This document shows, one piece after another, positions 47,368-56,079 of a stretch of 64,000 nucleotides of DNA. This stretch comes from Xylophilus sp. GOD-11R (GTDB taxonomy: Bacteria > Pseudomonadota > Gammaproteobacteria > Burkholderiales > Burkholderiaceae_C). Position 1 is the first letter of the stretch, and each line of letters begins with the position of its first letter. The stretch spans positions 3,410,001 through 3,474,000 of the forward strand of contig NZ_CP137854.1 in NCBI RefSeq assembly GCF_033546935.1, in the 5' to 3' direction. A program made the position numbers and the translations under genes. The notes beneath the pieces were generated by a model that was given only the letters and a program-made list of their open reading frames with translations, was not told where the DNA came from and ran no database searches.

Positions 47368-48342
47368 ATGACGACACCCGCCACGATCCTGCTCGCCCCG
47401 ATGGAAGGGCTCCTCGACTTCGTCCTGCGCGACATCCTCACGCGCGTGGGCGGCGTCGACCGATGCGTGTCGGAGTTCATCCGTGTGACCGGCGCCGTGC
47501 TGCCCGACCGCGTCTTTCTGCGCTACGTGCCCGAGCTGCTGACCGGCAGCCGCACCGCCGCCGGCACGCCCGTGCGACCGCAACTCCTGGGCTCCGATCC
47601 GGCGAGCCTGGCGGGCAACGCGGCTGCGCTGGCGCGGCTGGGAGCCGAAGGCGTGGATCTGAACTTCGGCTGCCCGGCCAACGTGGTCAATCGCCACGGC
47701 GGCGGCGCGGCCCTGCTCGATTCGCCCGAGCTGCTGTTCGACATCGTGCGCGCGGTGCGGCAGGCGGTGCCGGCGCATCTGCCGGTGTCGGCCAAGATGC
47801 GGCTCGGCGTGCGCGACGCGAGCCTGTCGGTGGAATGCGCGCAGGCCCTGGCCGAGGCCGGCGCCTGCGAACTGGTGGTGCATGCCCGGACCAAGACCGA
47901 CGGCTACCGCCCGCCCGCCTTCTGGGAGCAGATCCCGGCGATCGCCCGCGCGGTGGCCGTTCCGGTCGTCGCCAACGGCGAGATCTGGACCGTGGACGAC
48001 GCGCTGCGCTGCCGCGAGGCCTCGGGCCGTCAGGCGCTGATGCTCGGGCGCGGCATCGTGGCAGACCCCGGCCTGGCCTGGGCCTTGCGCGCGGCCGACG
48101 GGCAAGCAGTGCCGGCGGGTGTTTCGTGGGAGCGGCTGCTGCCGCACCTCGACGATTTCTGGGCCGTCATCAGCCACCACTTTCCCGGTCGGCAGCGGGT
48201 GGGCCGGCTCAAGCAGTGGCTCAACCTGCTGCGCCGCCGCCATCCCGAGGCGGAGACGGCGTTCCAGTCGCTGCGCACGCTGACCGATCCCCACGACGTG
48301 GATGCCTGGATGGACCGGCTGCGCGCGGCCGAGCCGGCCTGA
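47368..48342 (+). CDS. dusC: tRNA-dihydrouridine synthase C
   Basis: 324 residues. LLAPMEGLLDFVLRDIL is the FMN-barrel start and the catalytic Cys102 lies in DLNFGCPANVVNRHGGGA. AKMRLGVRD, VHARTKTDGY, ANGEIW and MLGRGIVADPGL are FMN/substrate sites. The DusC type modifies U16 of tRNAs. It appears to be an ordinary housekeeping gene; PPK2 follows after 87 bases. Confidence 0.93.
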   Translation: MTTPATILLAPMEGLLDFVLRDILTRVGGVDRCVSEFIRVTGAVLPDRVFLRYVPELLTGSRTAAGTPVRPQLLGSDPASLAGNAAALARLGAEGVDLNFGCPANVVNRHGGGAALLDSPELLFDIVRAVRQAVPAHLPVSAKMRLGVRDASLSVECAQALAEAGACELVVHARTKTDGYRPPAFWEQIPAIARAVAVPVVANGEIWTVDDALRCREASGRQALMLGRGIVADPGLAWALRAADGQAVPAGVSWERLLPHLDDFWAVISHHFPGRQRVGRLKQWLNLLRRRHPEAETAFQSLRTLTDPHDVDAWMDRLRAAEPA

Positions 48343-48429
48343 ACGGATCGGTCGCCGGACATATCCGGCGACAGGCCCGCGCCACGGCCGGCCACAGAAT
48401 GGCCGCCCGACCAACCGCCAGGCCCGCCG

Positions 48430-49224
48430 ATGAAAGCTCTCTCCCGCAAGGATTACGACGAACGGATCGAACCGCTGCAGATCGAACTCGCCCGCGTGGC
48501 GCGCTGGGTGGCGGCCACCGAACAGCGGGTGCTGATCATCTTCGAGGGCCGCGACACCGCCGGCAAGGGCGGCGCCATTTCAGCCATCTCGGAGCATCTC
48601 AACCCGCGCCAGTGCCCGATCACCGCCCTGCCCAAGCCAACCGAGCGGGAAAGCTCGCAGTGGTACTTTCAGCGTTACGTGGCGCACCTGCCGGCCGCCG
48701 GCGAGATCGCCCTGTTCGACCGCAGCTGGTACAACCGCGCCGGCGTCGAGAAGGTGATGGGCTACGCAACCGACCGGCAGGTCAAGGACTTCCTGAAGCA
48801 GGCGCCCATCTTCGAGAAGATGCTCGTCGACGACGGCATCCTGTTGTTCAAGTACTGGCTGGGCACCGACCAGGCCGAGCAGGAAGAGCGCTTCGCCGAG
48901 CGGCATTCCGATCCGCTCAAGCGCTGGAAGCTCTCGCCCATCGACCTGAAGGCGCGCGATCACTACGCCGACTACACCAAGGCCCGCGAAGCGATGCTCG
49001 AGGCCACCCACACCAAGGCCGCGCCCTGGACGCTGGTGGACTTCAACGACCAGCGCCTGGGCCGGCTGACCCTGATTCGCGATCTGCTCGCGCGCCTTCC
49101 CTCCAAGCGGGTACGCGCCGAGGCCGCGCCCCTACCGCCGCTCGAAGACAAGCCGCATAAGGAACGCTATCGCGTGATCGAACCGCTGGTCCCGTCGCGC
49201 GAGGACAAGCCCTCCAAGGATTGA
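48430..49224 (+). CDS. ppk2: PPK2 family polyphosphate kinase
   Basis: 264 residues, single-domain PPK2. Walker A EGRDTAGKGGAI (residues 39-50) and Walker B LFDRSWYNRAGVE with the lid residues around KVMGYATD are present. It uses polyphosphate to phosphorylate nucleoside di- or monophosphates. The residues that decide class (ADP/GDP or AMP) are not clear to me by eye. It is cytoplasmic and apparently a single-gene unit. Confidence 0.92.
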   Translation: MKALSRKDYDERIEPLQIELARVARWVAATEQRVLIIFEGRDTAGKGGAISAISEHLNPRQCPITALPKPTERESSQWYFQRYVAHLPAAGEIALFDRSWYNRAGVEKVMGYATDRQVKDFLKQAPIFEKMLVDDGILLFKYWLGTDQAEQEERFAERHSDPLKRWKLSPIDLKARDHYADYTKAREAMLEATHTKAAPWTLVDFNDQRLGRLTLIRDLLARLPSKRVRAEAAPLPPLEDKPHKERYRVIEPLVPSREDKPSKD

Positions 49225-49329
49225 GGCGTATCGCCCGGCGTTACACCGGCTCGCGGCAACGCTGCTTCAATGTCGCCGCATCGTCACTGCGCCGCAGTGG
49301 CGGTTGCCGCAACAAGATCGAGAACCACC

Positions 49330-50013
49330 ATGCGTCCATTCCACCGTTCCACCCTCGCCCTGGCCGCCGGCCTGGCCTTCTTCGCGGCCGGCGCCGTCGC
49401 CCCGCTGCAGGCCCAGACCATCGCTGCGCCCGCCACGCCCGCCACGCCCGCCACGCCCGCTGTCGCCGAAAAGCCGGTGCGCCTGCGCGGCACGCTCGAG
49501 AAGATCGACGCCACCACCATCACCGTCAAGGAACGCGGCGGCGAAAGCGTGGTGCTGCAGCGCCCGGCCGACATGCCGGTGTCCGAGGTGTTTCCGGTAA
49601 CGCTGGCGGCCATCAAGCCCGACAGCTTCATCGGCACCGCCGCCCTGCCCCAGCCCGACGGCACGCAGCGCGCGCTCGAAGTGGTGGTGTTCCCCGAGGC
49701 CGCGCGCGGCACCGGCGAAGGCCATTACGCCTGGGACCTGATGCCCGAGAGCACCATGACCAACGCCACGGTCGAAGGCATCGCAGCGGCTCCGGCCGAC
49801 GTACCCGGCGGCCAGCGCCTGGTGCTCAAGTACAAGGGCGGCGAAAAAACCGTCATCGTGCCGCGCGACGTGCCGGTGGTGAGCTTGCGGCCCGGCACGC
49901 CCGAGCTGCTGGTGCCCGGCGCCAAGGTCATGGTCAACGCGCAGATGAAGGACGGCAAGCCCACCGCCCTGCGGGTGATGACCGGCCGCAACGGCTTCGC
50001 ACCACCGATGTGA
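49330..50013 (+). CDS. Secreted protein of unknown function with PAT tripeptide repeat
   Basis: 227 residues. A signal peptide (LALAAGLAFFAAGAVAPLQA) is followed by an Ala/Pro/Thr linker with PATPATPATPA, encoded by a nine-base tandem repeat (49427-49461). The remainder is beta-rich with the small-barrel look of DUF5666-like proteins (LRGTLEKIDATTITVKERGGESVVLQ). It has no membrane anchor and no catalytic motif that I recognise. It probably resides in the periplasm. It is 76 bases before the phytase-like gene and may share a promoter. Confidence 0.7.
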   Translation: MRPFHRSTLALAAGLAFFAAGAVAPLQAQTIAAPATPATPATPAVAEKPVRLRGTLEKIDATTITVKERGGESVVLQRPADMPVSEVFPVTLAAIKPDSFIGTAALPQPDGTQRALEVVVFPEAARGTGEGHYAWDLMPESTMTNATVEGIAAAPADVPGGQRLVLKYKGGEKTVIVPRDVPVVSLRPGTPELLVPGAKVMVNAQMKDGKPTALRVMTGRNGFAPPM

Positions 50014-50089
50014 TCGCACTGGCGTCATGAGGCGGTCACGGCCGCCTGGGATGTTCCGGGCTTTAACGACCCGAGACCATCCAGCCACC

Positions 50090-51439
50090 ATGACGCGCCT
50101 CGCCATCACGCTCGCCGCCGCCCTCGCCTGCGGCGGCTCCTTCGCCCAATCCGCACCTGTCGTCTTCCCCGCCACGCTGGCCGGCCACGCGCTGCTGCCG
50201 GCGCAATCGATGGTGGCGGCCCCGAAGGACGCGCCGGCCGACCTCCAGTCCGCCGGCAAGTTCAGCGACGGCAAGCGCACCGAGGCGCTGGGCACCGTCG
50301 AAGGCAAGTCCTTCGGCCGCGGCACCGGCGTCTTCATGCCCTTCCAGGGCCAGCCGCTGCAGGGCCATTCGGGCATCAAGCGCATGGCCGACGGCAGCTT
50401 CTGGATCCTCACCGACAACGGTGCCGGCTCCAAGGCCAATTCGCCGGACTTCATGCTCTACCTGAACCACTACCAGGTGGACTTCAAGACCGGCAAGTTC
50501 CAGCGCAAGGCCACCGTCTTCCTGCACGACCCGGACAAGAAAGTGCCATTCCGCATCGTCCACGAGGGCAGCAAGAAACGCTATCTCACCGGCTCCGACT
50601 TCGATCCCGAAAGCTTCCAGTTCGCCGGCGGCGCGCTGTGGATCGGCGAGGAATTCGGCCCCTACCTGATCAAGGCCGACCTGAAGGGCAAGGTGCTCGC
50701 CGTGTTCGACACCCTGGTCGACGGCAAGCCGATGCGCTCGCCCGACCATCCTTCGGTCACCACGCCGGGAGCGCCCGGTGGCGCGGTGGAGTTCCAGGCC
50801 AAGCGCTCCAAGGGCTTCGAGGGCATGGCCTCGTCGCCCGACGGCAGCAAGCTCTACGCCCTGCTCGAAGGCCCGGTCTGGAACGCCGAAGCCAAGGACT
50901 ACGAACGCGTCGACGGCAGGGAAGCCCTGCGGGTGCTGGAGTTCGACGTGACCGCCGGCCGCTGGACCGGCCGCCACTGGAAATACCCGCTCGAAGCCAA
51001 CGGCAACGCCATCGGCGACTTCAACATGATCGACGGCGACACCGGGCTGGTCATCGAACGCGACAACGGCGAAGGCACGGCCGACAAGGCCTGCCCGGAA
51101 GGCCAGAAGCGCAGCGACTGCTTCCACGACATCGCCAAGTTCAAGCGCGTCTACAAGATCGAGATGAACGAAGCCAACGTCGGCGCTCCGGTGCGCAAGA
51201 TCGGTTACGTCGACCTGCTGAACATCGCCGACCCCGACCGCCTGGCGCGCAAGCCGCTCAACGACGGCGTGCTGAAGTTTCCGTTCTTCACCATCGAGAA
51301 CGTCGAGGTGGTGGACGCGCGGCACATCGTCGTGGGCAACGACAATAACCTGCCGTTCTCCAGCAGCCGCGAGCCGAACCGGGCTGACGACAACGAGTTG
51401 ATCCTGCTGGACGTGGGCGACTTTCTGCAGAAGCGCTGA
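50090..51439 (+). CDS. Secreted phytase-like esterase domain protein
   Basis: 449 residues from the ATG at 50090; the first 19 residues are a signal peptide (LAITLAAALACGGSFAQ). The body is a beta-propeller-type esterase-like activity of phytase domain (GHSGIKRMADGSFWILTDNGAGSKANSPDF, KGFEGMASSPDGSKLYALLEGP, VERDNGEG-like turns). Relatives bind calcium and act as periplasmic or extracellular esterases. The substrate is unknown. The stop codon lies in the loop of the terminator at 51427. Confidence 0.85.
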   Translation: MTRLAITLAAALACGGSFAQSAPVVFPATLAGHALLPAQSMVAAPKDAPADLQSAGKFSDGKRTEALGTVEGKSFGRGTGVFMPFQGQPLQGHSGIKRMADGSFWILTDNGAGSKANSPDFMLYLNHYQVDFKTGKFQRKATVFLHDPDKKVPFRIVHEGSKKRYLTGSDFDPESFQFAGGALWIGEEFGPYLIKADLKGKVLAVFDTLVDGKPMRSPDHPSVTTPGAPGGAVEFQAKRSKGFEGMASSPDGSKLYALLEGPVWNAEAKDYERVDGREALRVLEFDVTAGRWTGRHWKYPLEANGNAIGDFNMIDGDTGLVIERDNGEGTADKACPEGQKRSDCFHDIAKFKRVYKIEMNEANVGAPVRKIGYVDLLNIADPDRLARKPLNDGVLKFPFFTIENVEVVDARHIVVGNDNNLPFSSSREPNRADDNELILLDVGDFLQKR

Positions 51440-51453
51440 AGCTTCTGCGTTTT
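51427..51453 (+). terminator. Terminator overlapping the phytase-like gene stop codon
   Basis: GCAGAAGC, loop GCTGAA, GCTTCTGC, then GTTTT. The TGA of the coding region (51437-51439) is inside the loop, so the stem begins in the coding sequence. The convergent channel gene starts its stop at 51467. Confidence 0.72.
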
Positions 51454-51466
51454 CATTCGCCAGTCG

Positions 51467-52339
51467 TCAGACCGGCGGCAGCGGAGCGCCGCAGTCGCTG
51501 CAGAAACGGGCGTTGGCGGGGTGGCGGTCGGTACCGCAGGCCTCGCATTTCTTCATGCCCAGTGCCCATCGGGCGCGCTGGGCGGTGAACTCCGAACTCA
51601 CGATGCCGGTCGGCACCGCCAGCGTGCCCCAGCCGAGCAGCATCATGGCCGAGGCGATGCCGCGGCCGATGGCGGTCTTGGGCGCGATGTCGCCGAAGCC
51701 GACCGTGGTCATGGTGGTGATCGCCCAGTAGATGCCCACCGGGATGCTGGTGAAGCCGTGCTGCGGGCCTTCGACCACGTACATCAGCGTGCCCATGACC
51801 ACCACCACCAGCAGCACGAAGGACATGAACACCGCGATCTTCCGGCGCGAAGCGGAAAGCGCTTCCGCCAGGGCGCTGTATTCGGCCACGTATTGGCTGA
51901 GCTTGAGGATCCGGAAGATGCGCAGCAGGCGCAGCACGCGCACGTCCACCAGGGCGTAGACGCCGGGCACCAGCACGGCGACATAGGTGGGTAGCAGGGC
52001 CAGGAGGTCGATTATTCCGAAGGCGCTTCGGGCGTAGCGGAGGGGACGTTTGACGCAGGCCAGGCGGCAGAGGTATTCGGCGGTGAATACCAGGGTGAAG
52101 AACCATTCGATGGCTCGAAAGACGTTGTCGTGGCGGGTGTGGATGGAGGCGACGCTGTCGAGCGCTACCGTCACCACGCTGGTGAGGATGAAGCCGATCA
52201 GGATGAGGTCGAAGGTGCGGCCGGCTTGGGTGTCGGATTCGAAGATTATTTTGTAGAGGGTGAGGCGCCAGCCGGATTCGGGGCGGCCATAGCGTTCGGC
52301 GTCCTGGTTTGGTGGTGGGGGTTGGGTGGTTATCTGCAT
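51467..52339 (-). CDS. Voltage-gated-type potassium channel with C-terminal zinc ribbon
   Basis: 290 residues with six predicted membrane helices. An S4-like segment DVRVLRLLRIFRILKLSQY carries regularly spaced Arg/Lys residues. The pore filter is TTVGFGD, typical of K+ channels. After S6 a short tail CEACGTDRHPANARFCSDCG forms a four-cysteine zinc ribbon, an uncommon ending that could be a ligand or redox-sensing or assembly module. It acts in the inner membrane. Divergent from nothing; the neighbouring gap to 53276 is repeats. Confidence 0.9.
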   Translation of the reverse strand: MQITTQPPPPNQDAERYGRPESGWRLTLYKIIFESDTQAGRTFDLILIGFILTSVVTVALDSVASIHTRHDNVFRAIEWFFTLVFTAEYLCRLACVKRPLRYARSAFGIIDLLALLPTYVAVLVPGVYALVDVRVLRLLRIFRILKLSQYVAEYSALAEALSASRRKIAVFMSFVLLVVVVMGTLMYVVEGPQHGFTSIPVGIYWAITTMTTVGFGDIAPKTAIGRGIASAMMLLGWGTLAVPTGIVSSEFTAQRARWALGMKKCEACGTDRHPANARFCSDCGAPLPPV

Positions 52340-52454
52340 TTTTTGGATGCTAACCGGGAGGGTGGGTTTATGTCTTTGGATTTTCTTCTATTGGGGGTTG
52401 GGCTTGGTTGGGCATTTGCTCTTTGCTGGTCTTTTTTTTCTTCTACTGCTCGTA

Positions 52455-52701
52455 GGGTGGAGCTGGGGGCTTGCGCGCCCCCAGACCCGCGGTAACTTTC
52501 TTTTGTTGGGACAAAAGAAAGTCACCAAAGAAAAACCCTTGAAGACGAGCTCGAGGCTCGGTCGGGCCATTGCTTCGCTCGGCCTGGGGAATGTGCCTTC
52601 GAACGCTCTAGCGGCAACAGTTTGGACAAGGGTCGATCCAGAGCCATGGCCCCTGCTTCGCAGGGTCGGGGCTGAGAGGATAAGAACAGGCGACCGCACT
52701 G
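52455..52701. repeat. Left arm of a 247-bp inverted repeat
   Basis: Begins GGGTGGAGCTGGGGGCTTGCG and ends ACAGGCGACCGCACTG. It is inverted with respect to 52867-53113, which has the same length and differs at scattered positions. The arm contains the short intergenic repeat core and a CTTTCTTTT/AAAAGAAAG dyad. The stretch between the arms (52702-52866) has no clear gene. The short open frames inside the arms read on both strands as mirror peptides, which is expected from the repeat, and I do not call them genes. Confidence 0.85.
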
Positions 52702-52866
52702 GCGGAGCGCGCAGGCGCCATGCGATGCGCCCTGGCGGAATGCTGAGCGCAACGATCAAACATCGACCCGAAGCAGCGCTTGAACGGGCCGGCCATCACG
52801 ACGTGACCTGGACCACGGTGCGCAGCGAACATGGCGATCGAATCAGCGCGGCCCTCTCACCGTGCT

Positions 52867-53113
52867 CAGTGCGGTCGCCTGTCCTTACCCTCTCAGCCCC
52901 GACCCTGCGAAGCAGGGGCCCAGGCACTGGATCGACCCTTGTCCAAACTGTTGCCGTTAGAGCGTTCGAAGGCACATTCCCCAGGCCGAGCGAAGCAATG
53001 GCCCGACCGAGCTTCGAGCTCGTCTTCAAGGCAACTTTCTTTGGTGACTTTCTTTTTTGCCAGAAAAGAAAGTTACCGCGGGTCTGGGGGCGCGCAAGCC
53101 CCCAGCTCCACCC
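52867..53113. repeat. Right arm of a 247-bp inverted repeat
   Basis: Begins CAGTGCGGTCGCCTGT and ends AGCTCCACCC. It pairs with 52455-52701 over its full length. A further half copy of the repeat core (CAAGCCCCCAGCTCCACC, 53161-53178) follows. No transposase, target duplication or att-like site is visible. The gap 52340-53275 therefore consists of this inverted repeat plus A/C-rich sequence. Confidence 0.85.
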
Positions 53114-53275
53114 TCTGCAAAGAGAAGAAAAGAAAAAAAGGCAGCCTGCGGTGCAATGAGCAAGCCCCCAGCTCCACCCCACGACCAGTAGAAGAAAAAC
53201 AGAAAGAAGCAGCCTCGTTCAGCAAAAGCAAAAACCCCAGCTCCATCCTCTTCCACAAGAAAAAAACTCAAAAAC

Positions 53276-53965
53276 TCAGCGAGTCAACTTATCAATAATA
53301 GACTGCCTAATATTGTCAATATGCCGAGCAGTCTCAGCAGCAGCAGCCACAGAATCCCCCCGCTCAAGAGCATCAATAATCGCCAGATGCTCCACACAAA
53401 CAGGCCCCAACCGGTTATCAAGCCGCTTGAGAGAAAACATCCGAGTCTTCCGCCGAACCTCGGCGATCATTTCCCCGAGCATCTGATTCCCACACCACTC
53501 GATCACCGCCCCGTGCAGATCGGCATCGAGCTTCTGATGCTCAGGACTGGCAGCGTCATCGAGAGACATCAGCGTCTCGATCTGCAGCCGCATGGCAGCC
53601 AGAGTCTCTCGCGGCACCTTGCCAGCTGACCGCGCGGCCGCCTCCGACTCCAGCAAACGCCGCACATGCAGCGCCTCCATGATCTCTTGCAGCGTGACCA
53701 TGCGAACCACCAACCGCCCGTTGCGCCGCTCCAGCACCCGCTCCCCTTCCAGCCGGTGCATCGCCGCCCGTAAAGGTGTCCGCGAAATCCCCAGGCGCAA
53801 TGCCAGCATGCGTTCCTGGATCTGGTCGCCCTGCTGCAGTTCGCGCGAAAAGATCAGGTCGACCAAGGCTTCATAAGCCTGGTTCGCCAAGCCCTTGCCC
53901 ACGCCGGACGAAACATCGATGTCGGTCTCCACGGCCGTCTCGTCCGCGGTTTTGCTGGTGTTCAT
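53276..53965 (-). CDS. FCD-type GntR regulator of the aminotransferase/pxp/ABC operon
   Basis: 229 residues from the ATG at 53965. The winged helix (QIQERMLALRLGISRTPLRAAMHRLEGERVL) is followed by an FCD domain (LDADLHGAVIEWCGNQML, CVEHLAIIDALERGD) with His ligands. It is divergent from the aminotransferase operon across 102 bases that hold a sigma-54 promoter and a TGGTATACCA palindrome. It is the probable repressor of that operon. Effector unknown. Confidence 0.9.
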   Translation of the reverse strand: MNTSKTADETAVETDIDVSSGVGKGLANQAYEALVDLIFSRELQQGDQIQERMLALRLGISRTPLRAAMHRLEGERVLERRNGRLVVRMVTLQEIMEALHVRRLLESEAAARSAGKVPRETLAAMRLQIETLMSLDDAASPEHQKLDADLHGAVIEWCGNQMLGEMIAEVRRKTRMFSLKRLDNRLGPVCVEHLAIIDALERGDSVAAAAETARHIDNIRQSIIDKLTR

Positions 53966-54000
53966 GGGATTCAATTTTGCCTTGTCGGCGCCATCATACG

Positions 54001-54016
54001 TGGCATGACGATTGCT
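54001..54016 (+). promoter_or_regulatory. Sigma-54 promoter of the aminotransferase/pxp/ABC operon
   Basis: TGGCATGACGATTGCT has GG and GC ten bases apart and matches TGGCAY-N5-TTGCT. The predicted start near 54027 falls in the palindrome at 54019-54035 and 41 bases before the aminotransferase start. Confidence 0.7.
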
Positions 54017-54018
54017 TG

Positions 54019-54035
54019 ATACCAGTGGTATACCA
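54019..54035. promoter_or_regulatory. Candidate GntR operator ATACCAGTGGTATACCA
   Basis: Two overlapping perfect dyads: ATACCA-G-TGGTAT and TGGTATACCA. It covers the start site predicted from the sigma-54 promoter. The arrangement mirrors that at 21194-21208. Two GTGCAC palindromes six bases apart follow at about 54040-54057. Confidence 0.6.
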
Positions 54036-54067
54036 AATGTGCACCGTTGTGTGCACCATGAAGAAAC

Positions 54068-55339
54068 ATGTCTCTCGCGATCGAAGAACCCACCACTGCC
54101 TCCGCTGCCATTGCGCTCGACACCCGTCTGGCCGACCGCCTCCGCGTGGTGCGCCCGTCGGCCACCGGGGCCGCTTCCGCCCGCGCCCGGGAGCTCGCCG
54201 CCCAGGGCCGCAGCATCATCAGCCTGAGCGAAGGCGAGCTCGACTTCGACACCCCTGCCCACATTCGGGACGCGGCGGTCGAAGCCATCGCCCAGGGCGA
54301 GACCCGCTATACCGACGTCGGTGGCACGCCGCAACTCAAGGCCGCGATCGCCGCCAAGTTCCTGCGCGACAACGACCTGCGCTTCGAATCGCGCGAACTT
54401 ATCGCCGCGACCGGCGCCAAGCAGATCCTGTTCAACGCCATGCTCGCCACGGTGAACCCGGGCGACGAGGTGATCGTGGTGGCACCGTATTGGGTCTCGT
54501 ACTCCGAAATGGTGCGCATCGCCGGTGGCACGCCGGTCGTGCTGGTGCCCGAGGCAAGCAACGATTTCAAGCTGACGCCCCAGAAGCTAGCCGCCGCGAT
54601 CACCCCACGCACCCGCTGGCTGATGCTGAATGCGCCGGGCAACCCGTCCGGCGCGCTCTACACCGCCGACGAGCTGCGCGCCCTGGCGGCCGTGGTGGCG
54701 CAGCATCCGCGCCTGCTGGTGATGTCCGACGACATCTACGAAGAGATCGTGTTCGAAGGTGAGTTCTGCTCCTTCGCCCAGGCCGCGCCGGCCATGCAGG
54801 CGCGCACGCTCACGATCAACGGCGTGTCCAAGGCCTACGCCATGACCGGTTGGCGCCTGGGTTACGCAGGCGGGCCGGCCTGGCTGGTGAAGGCGCTGGA
54901 GCTGCTGCAGTCGCAAAGCACCAGCAACCCGAGCTCGATCAGCCAGGCCGCCGCCGTCGCCGCGCTGAACGGCCCGCAAGGCATGCTCGACGACTGGCGC
55001 CAGCGCCTGCGCGCGCGCCGCGACATGGCGCTGGAAATCCTCGCTGCCGCCGCACCGTTGCTCACCATCCGCAAGCCGCCGGCCGCCTTCTATCTGTATG
55101 CCGACTGCTCGCGGGTAATGGGCATGCGCACGCCAGCCGGCGAACGCCTCGCGACCGACGTGGACTTCGCCCGCTACCTGCTCGAAGACGCCGGCGTGTC
55201 GGTGGTGCCCGGCACCGCCTTCGGCCTGGCGCCCTATGTGCGGCTGGCCTATGCGCTGTCCGACGAGAACCTGCGCCTGGCCTGCGACCGCATCGTCGGC
55301 GCCTGCGCCCGGCTGCAACCGGCCACCGAAGCCGCATGA
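54068..55339 (+). CDS. Class I/II pyridoxal phosphate aminotransferase
   Basis: 423 residues. Blocks ATGAKQILFNAMLATVNPGDEV, NAPGNPSG, MSDDIYEEIVFEG and the PLP lysine in INGVSKAYAMTGWRLGY define the aspartate-aminotransferase-like fold type I. It transfers an amino group to or from 2-oxoglutarate; substrate unknown. It is the first gene after the sigma-54 promoter and its stop overlaps pxpB by ATGA, so it is likely linked with 5-oxoproline/glutamate metabolism. Confidence 0.9.
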   Translation: MSLAIEEPTTASAAIALDTRLADRLRVVRPSATGAASARARELAAQGRSIISLSEGELDFDTPAHIRDAAVEAIAQGETRYTDVGGTPQLKAAIAAKFLRDNDLRFESRELIAATGAKQILFNAMLATVNPGDEVIVVAPYWVSYSEMVRIAGGTPVVLVPEASNDFKLTPQKLAAAITPRTRWLMLNAPGNPSGALYTADELRALAAVVAQHPRLLVMSDDIYEEIVFEGEFCSFAQAAPAMQARTLTINGVSKAYAMTGWRLGYAGGPAWLVKALELLQSQSTSNPSSISQAAAVAALNGPQGMLDDWRQRLRARRDMALEILAAAAPLLTIRKPPAAFYLYADCSRVMGMRTPAGERLATDVDFARYLLEDAGVSVVPGTAFGLAPYVRLAYALSDENLRLACDRIVGACARLQPATEAA

Positions 55340-56079
55340 AGACCGCCGTCGCCGCGCCATCCCTGCCGCTGGCCGAATGGTCCGTCGAGCCGGTCGGCGA
55401 CCGCTGCCTGATCGTGCGACTGGGCACGCAGGTGGACGTGGCGACCAGCCGCACGGTGCATGCCGTCACCGCCGCGCTGCTGGCCGCCGACCTGCCCGGC
55501 GTGGTCGACGTGGTGCCGGCCTTCACCACGCTGGCGGTGTATTTTCAGCCGACCGCGTTTTCGCTCAAGCAGGGACTGCCCTCGGCCCAACTCACCCGCC
55601 GCATCGAGACCGTGCTCGCCGCCGGCGTGCCGCCCTTGACCACCGAAGGCCGTCTGGTCGAAGTACCGGCCTGCTACGGCGGCGAGCTCGGCCCCGATCT
55701 GGAAGACGTGGCGCGCCAGAGCGGCATATCGCCCGAAGAAGTGATCGCCCTGCACACCGCCGTGCCGGTCACCGTGTATGCCTTTTTCTTCTCGCCCGGC
55801 AATTCCTTCGCCGGTCCGCTCGACGCGCGACTGGCCGGCGTGCGCCGCCGCCCCACGCCGCGCGTGCGGGTGGAAGCCGGCTCGGTAGCCATCGCCAACG
55901 GCATCACCTCCATCTATCAGACGACGTCGCCCGGCGGCTGGAACATCCTGGCGCGCACGCCCTGGAACATGTTCGACGTGAAGGCCGATCCGCCGACCCG
56001 GGTGCAGCTGGGCGACCGCATGCAGTTTCGCCCGATCGGCATCGAGGAATTCCACGACACGCTGGAGGCCCGGCCATGA
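55336..56079 (+). CDS. pxpB: 5-oxoprolinase subunit B
   Basis: 247 residues of the KipI/PxpB family. The N-terminal ferredoxin-like part has GDRCLIVRLG; the barrel part contains RLVEVPACYGGELGPDLEDVA and ARTPWNMFDVKADPPTRVQLGD. With PxpA and PxpC it forms the ATP-dependent complex that hydrolyses 5-oxo-L-proline to glutamate. Coupled on both sides by ATGA overlaps (55336 and 56076). The Bacillus homologue KipI is also an inhibitor of KinA. Confidence 0.92.
   Translation: MKTAVAAPSLPLAEWSVEPVGDRCLIVRLGTQVDVATSRTVHAVTAALLAADLPGVVDVVPAFTTLAVYFQPTAFSLKQGLPSAQLTRRIETVLAAGVPPLTTEGRLVEVPACYGGELGPDLEDVARQSGISPEEVIALHTAVPVTVYAFFFSPGNSFAGPLDARLAGVRRRPTPRVRVEAGSVAIANGITSIYQTTSPGGWNILARTPWNMFDVKADPPTRVQLGDRMQFRPIGIEEFHDTLEARP

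Noticed and set aside
49427..49461. CRISPR-like or phage repeat
   Set aside because: The unit is nine bases, in frame and without spacers; it encodes a PAT linker.
52455..53113. Insertion sequence
   Set aside because: The inverted arms resemble a mobile element, but no transposase gene or flanking duplication can be seen.
52326..53159. 278-codon frame across the inverted repeat, plus matching short frames on the other strand
   Set aside because: The peptide segments of the two arms mirror each other (both include APTLRSRG and RASPQLHP-type phrases) because of the repeat; there is no start site or known domain.
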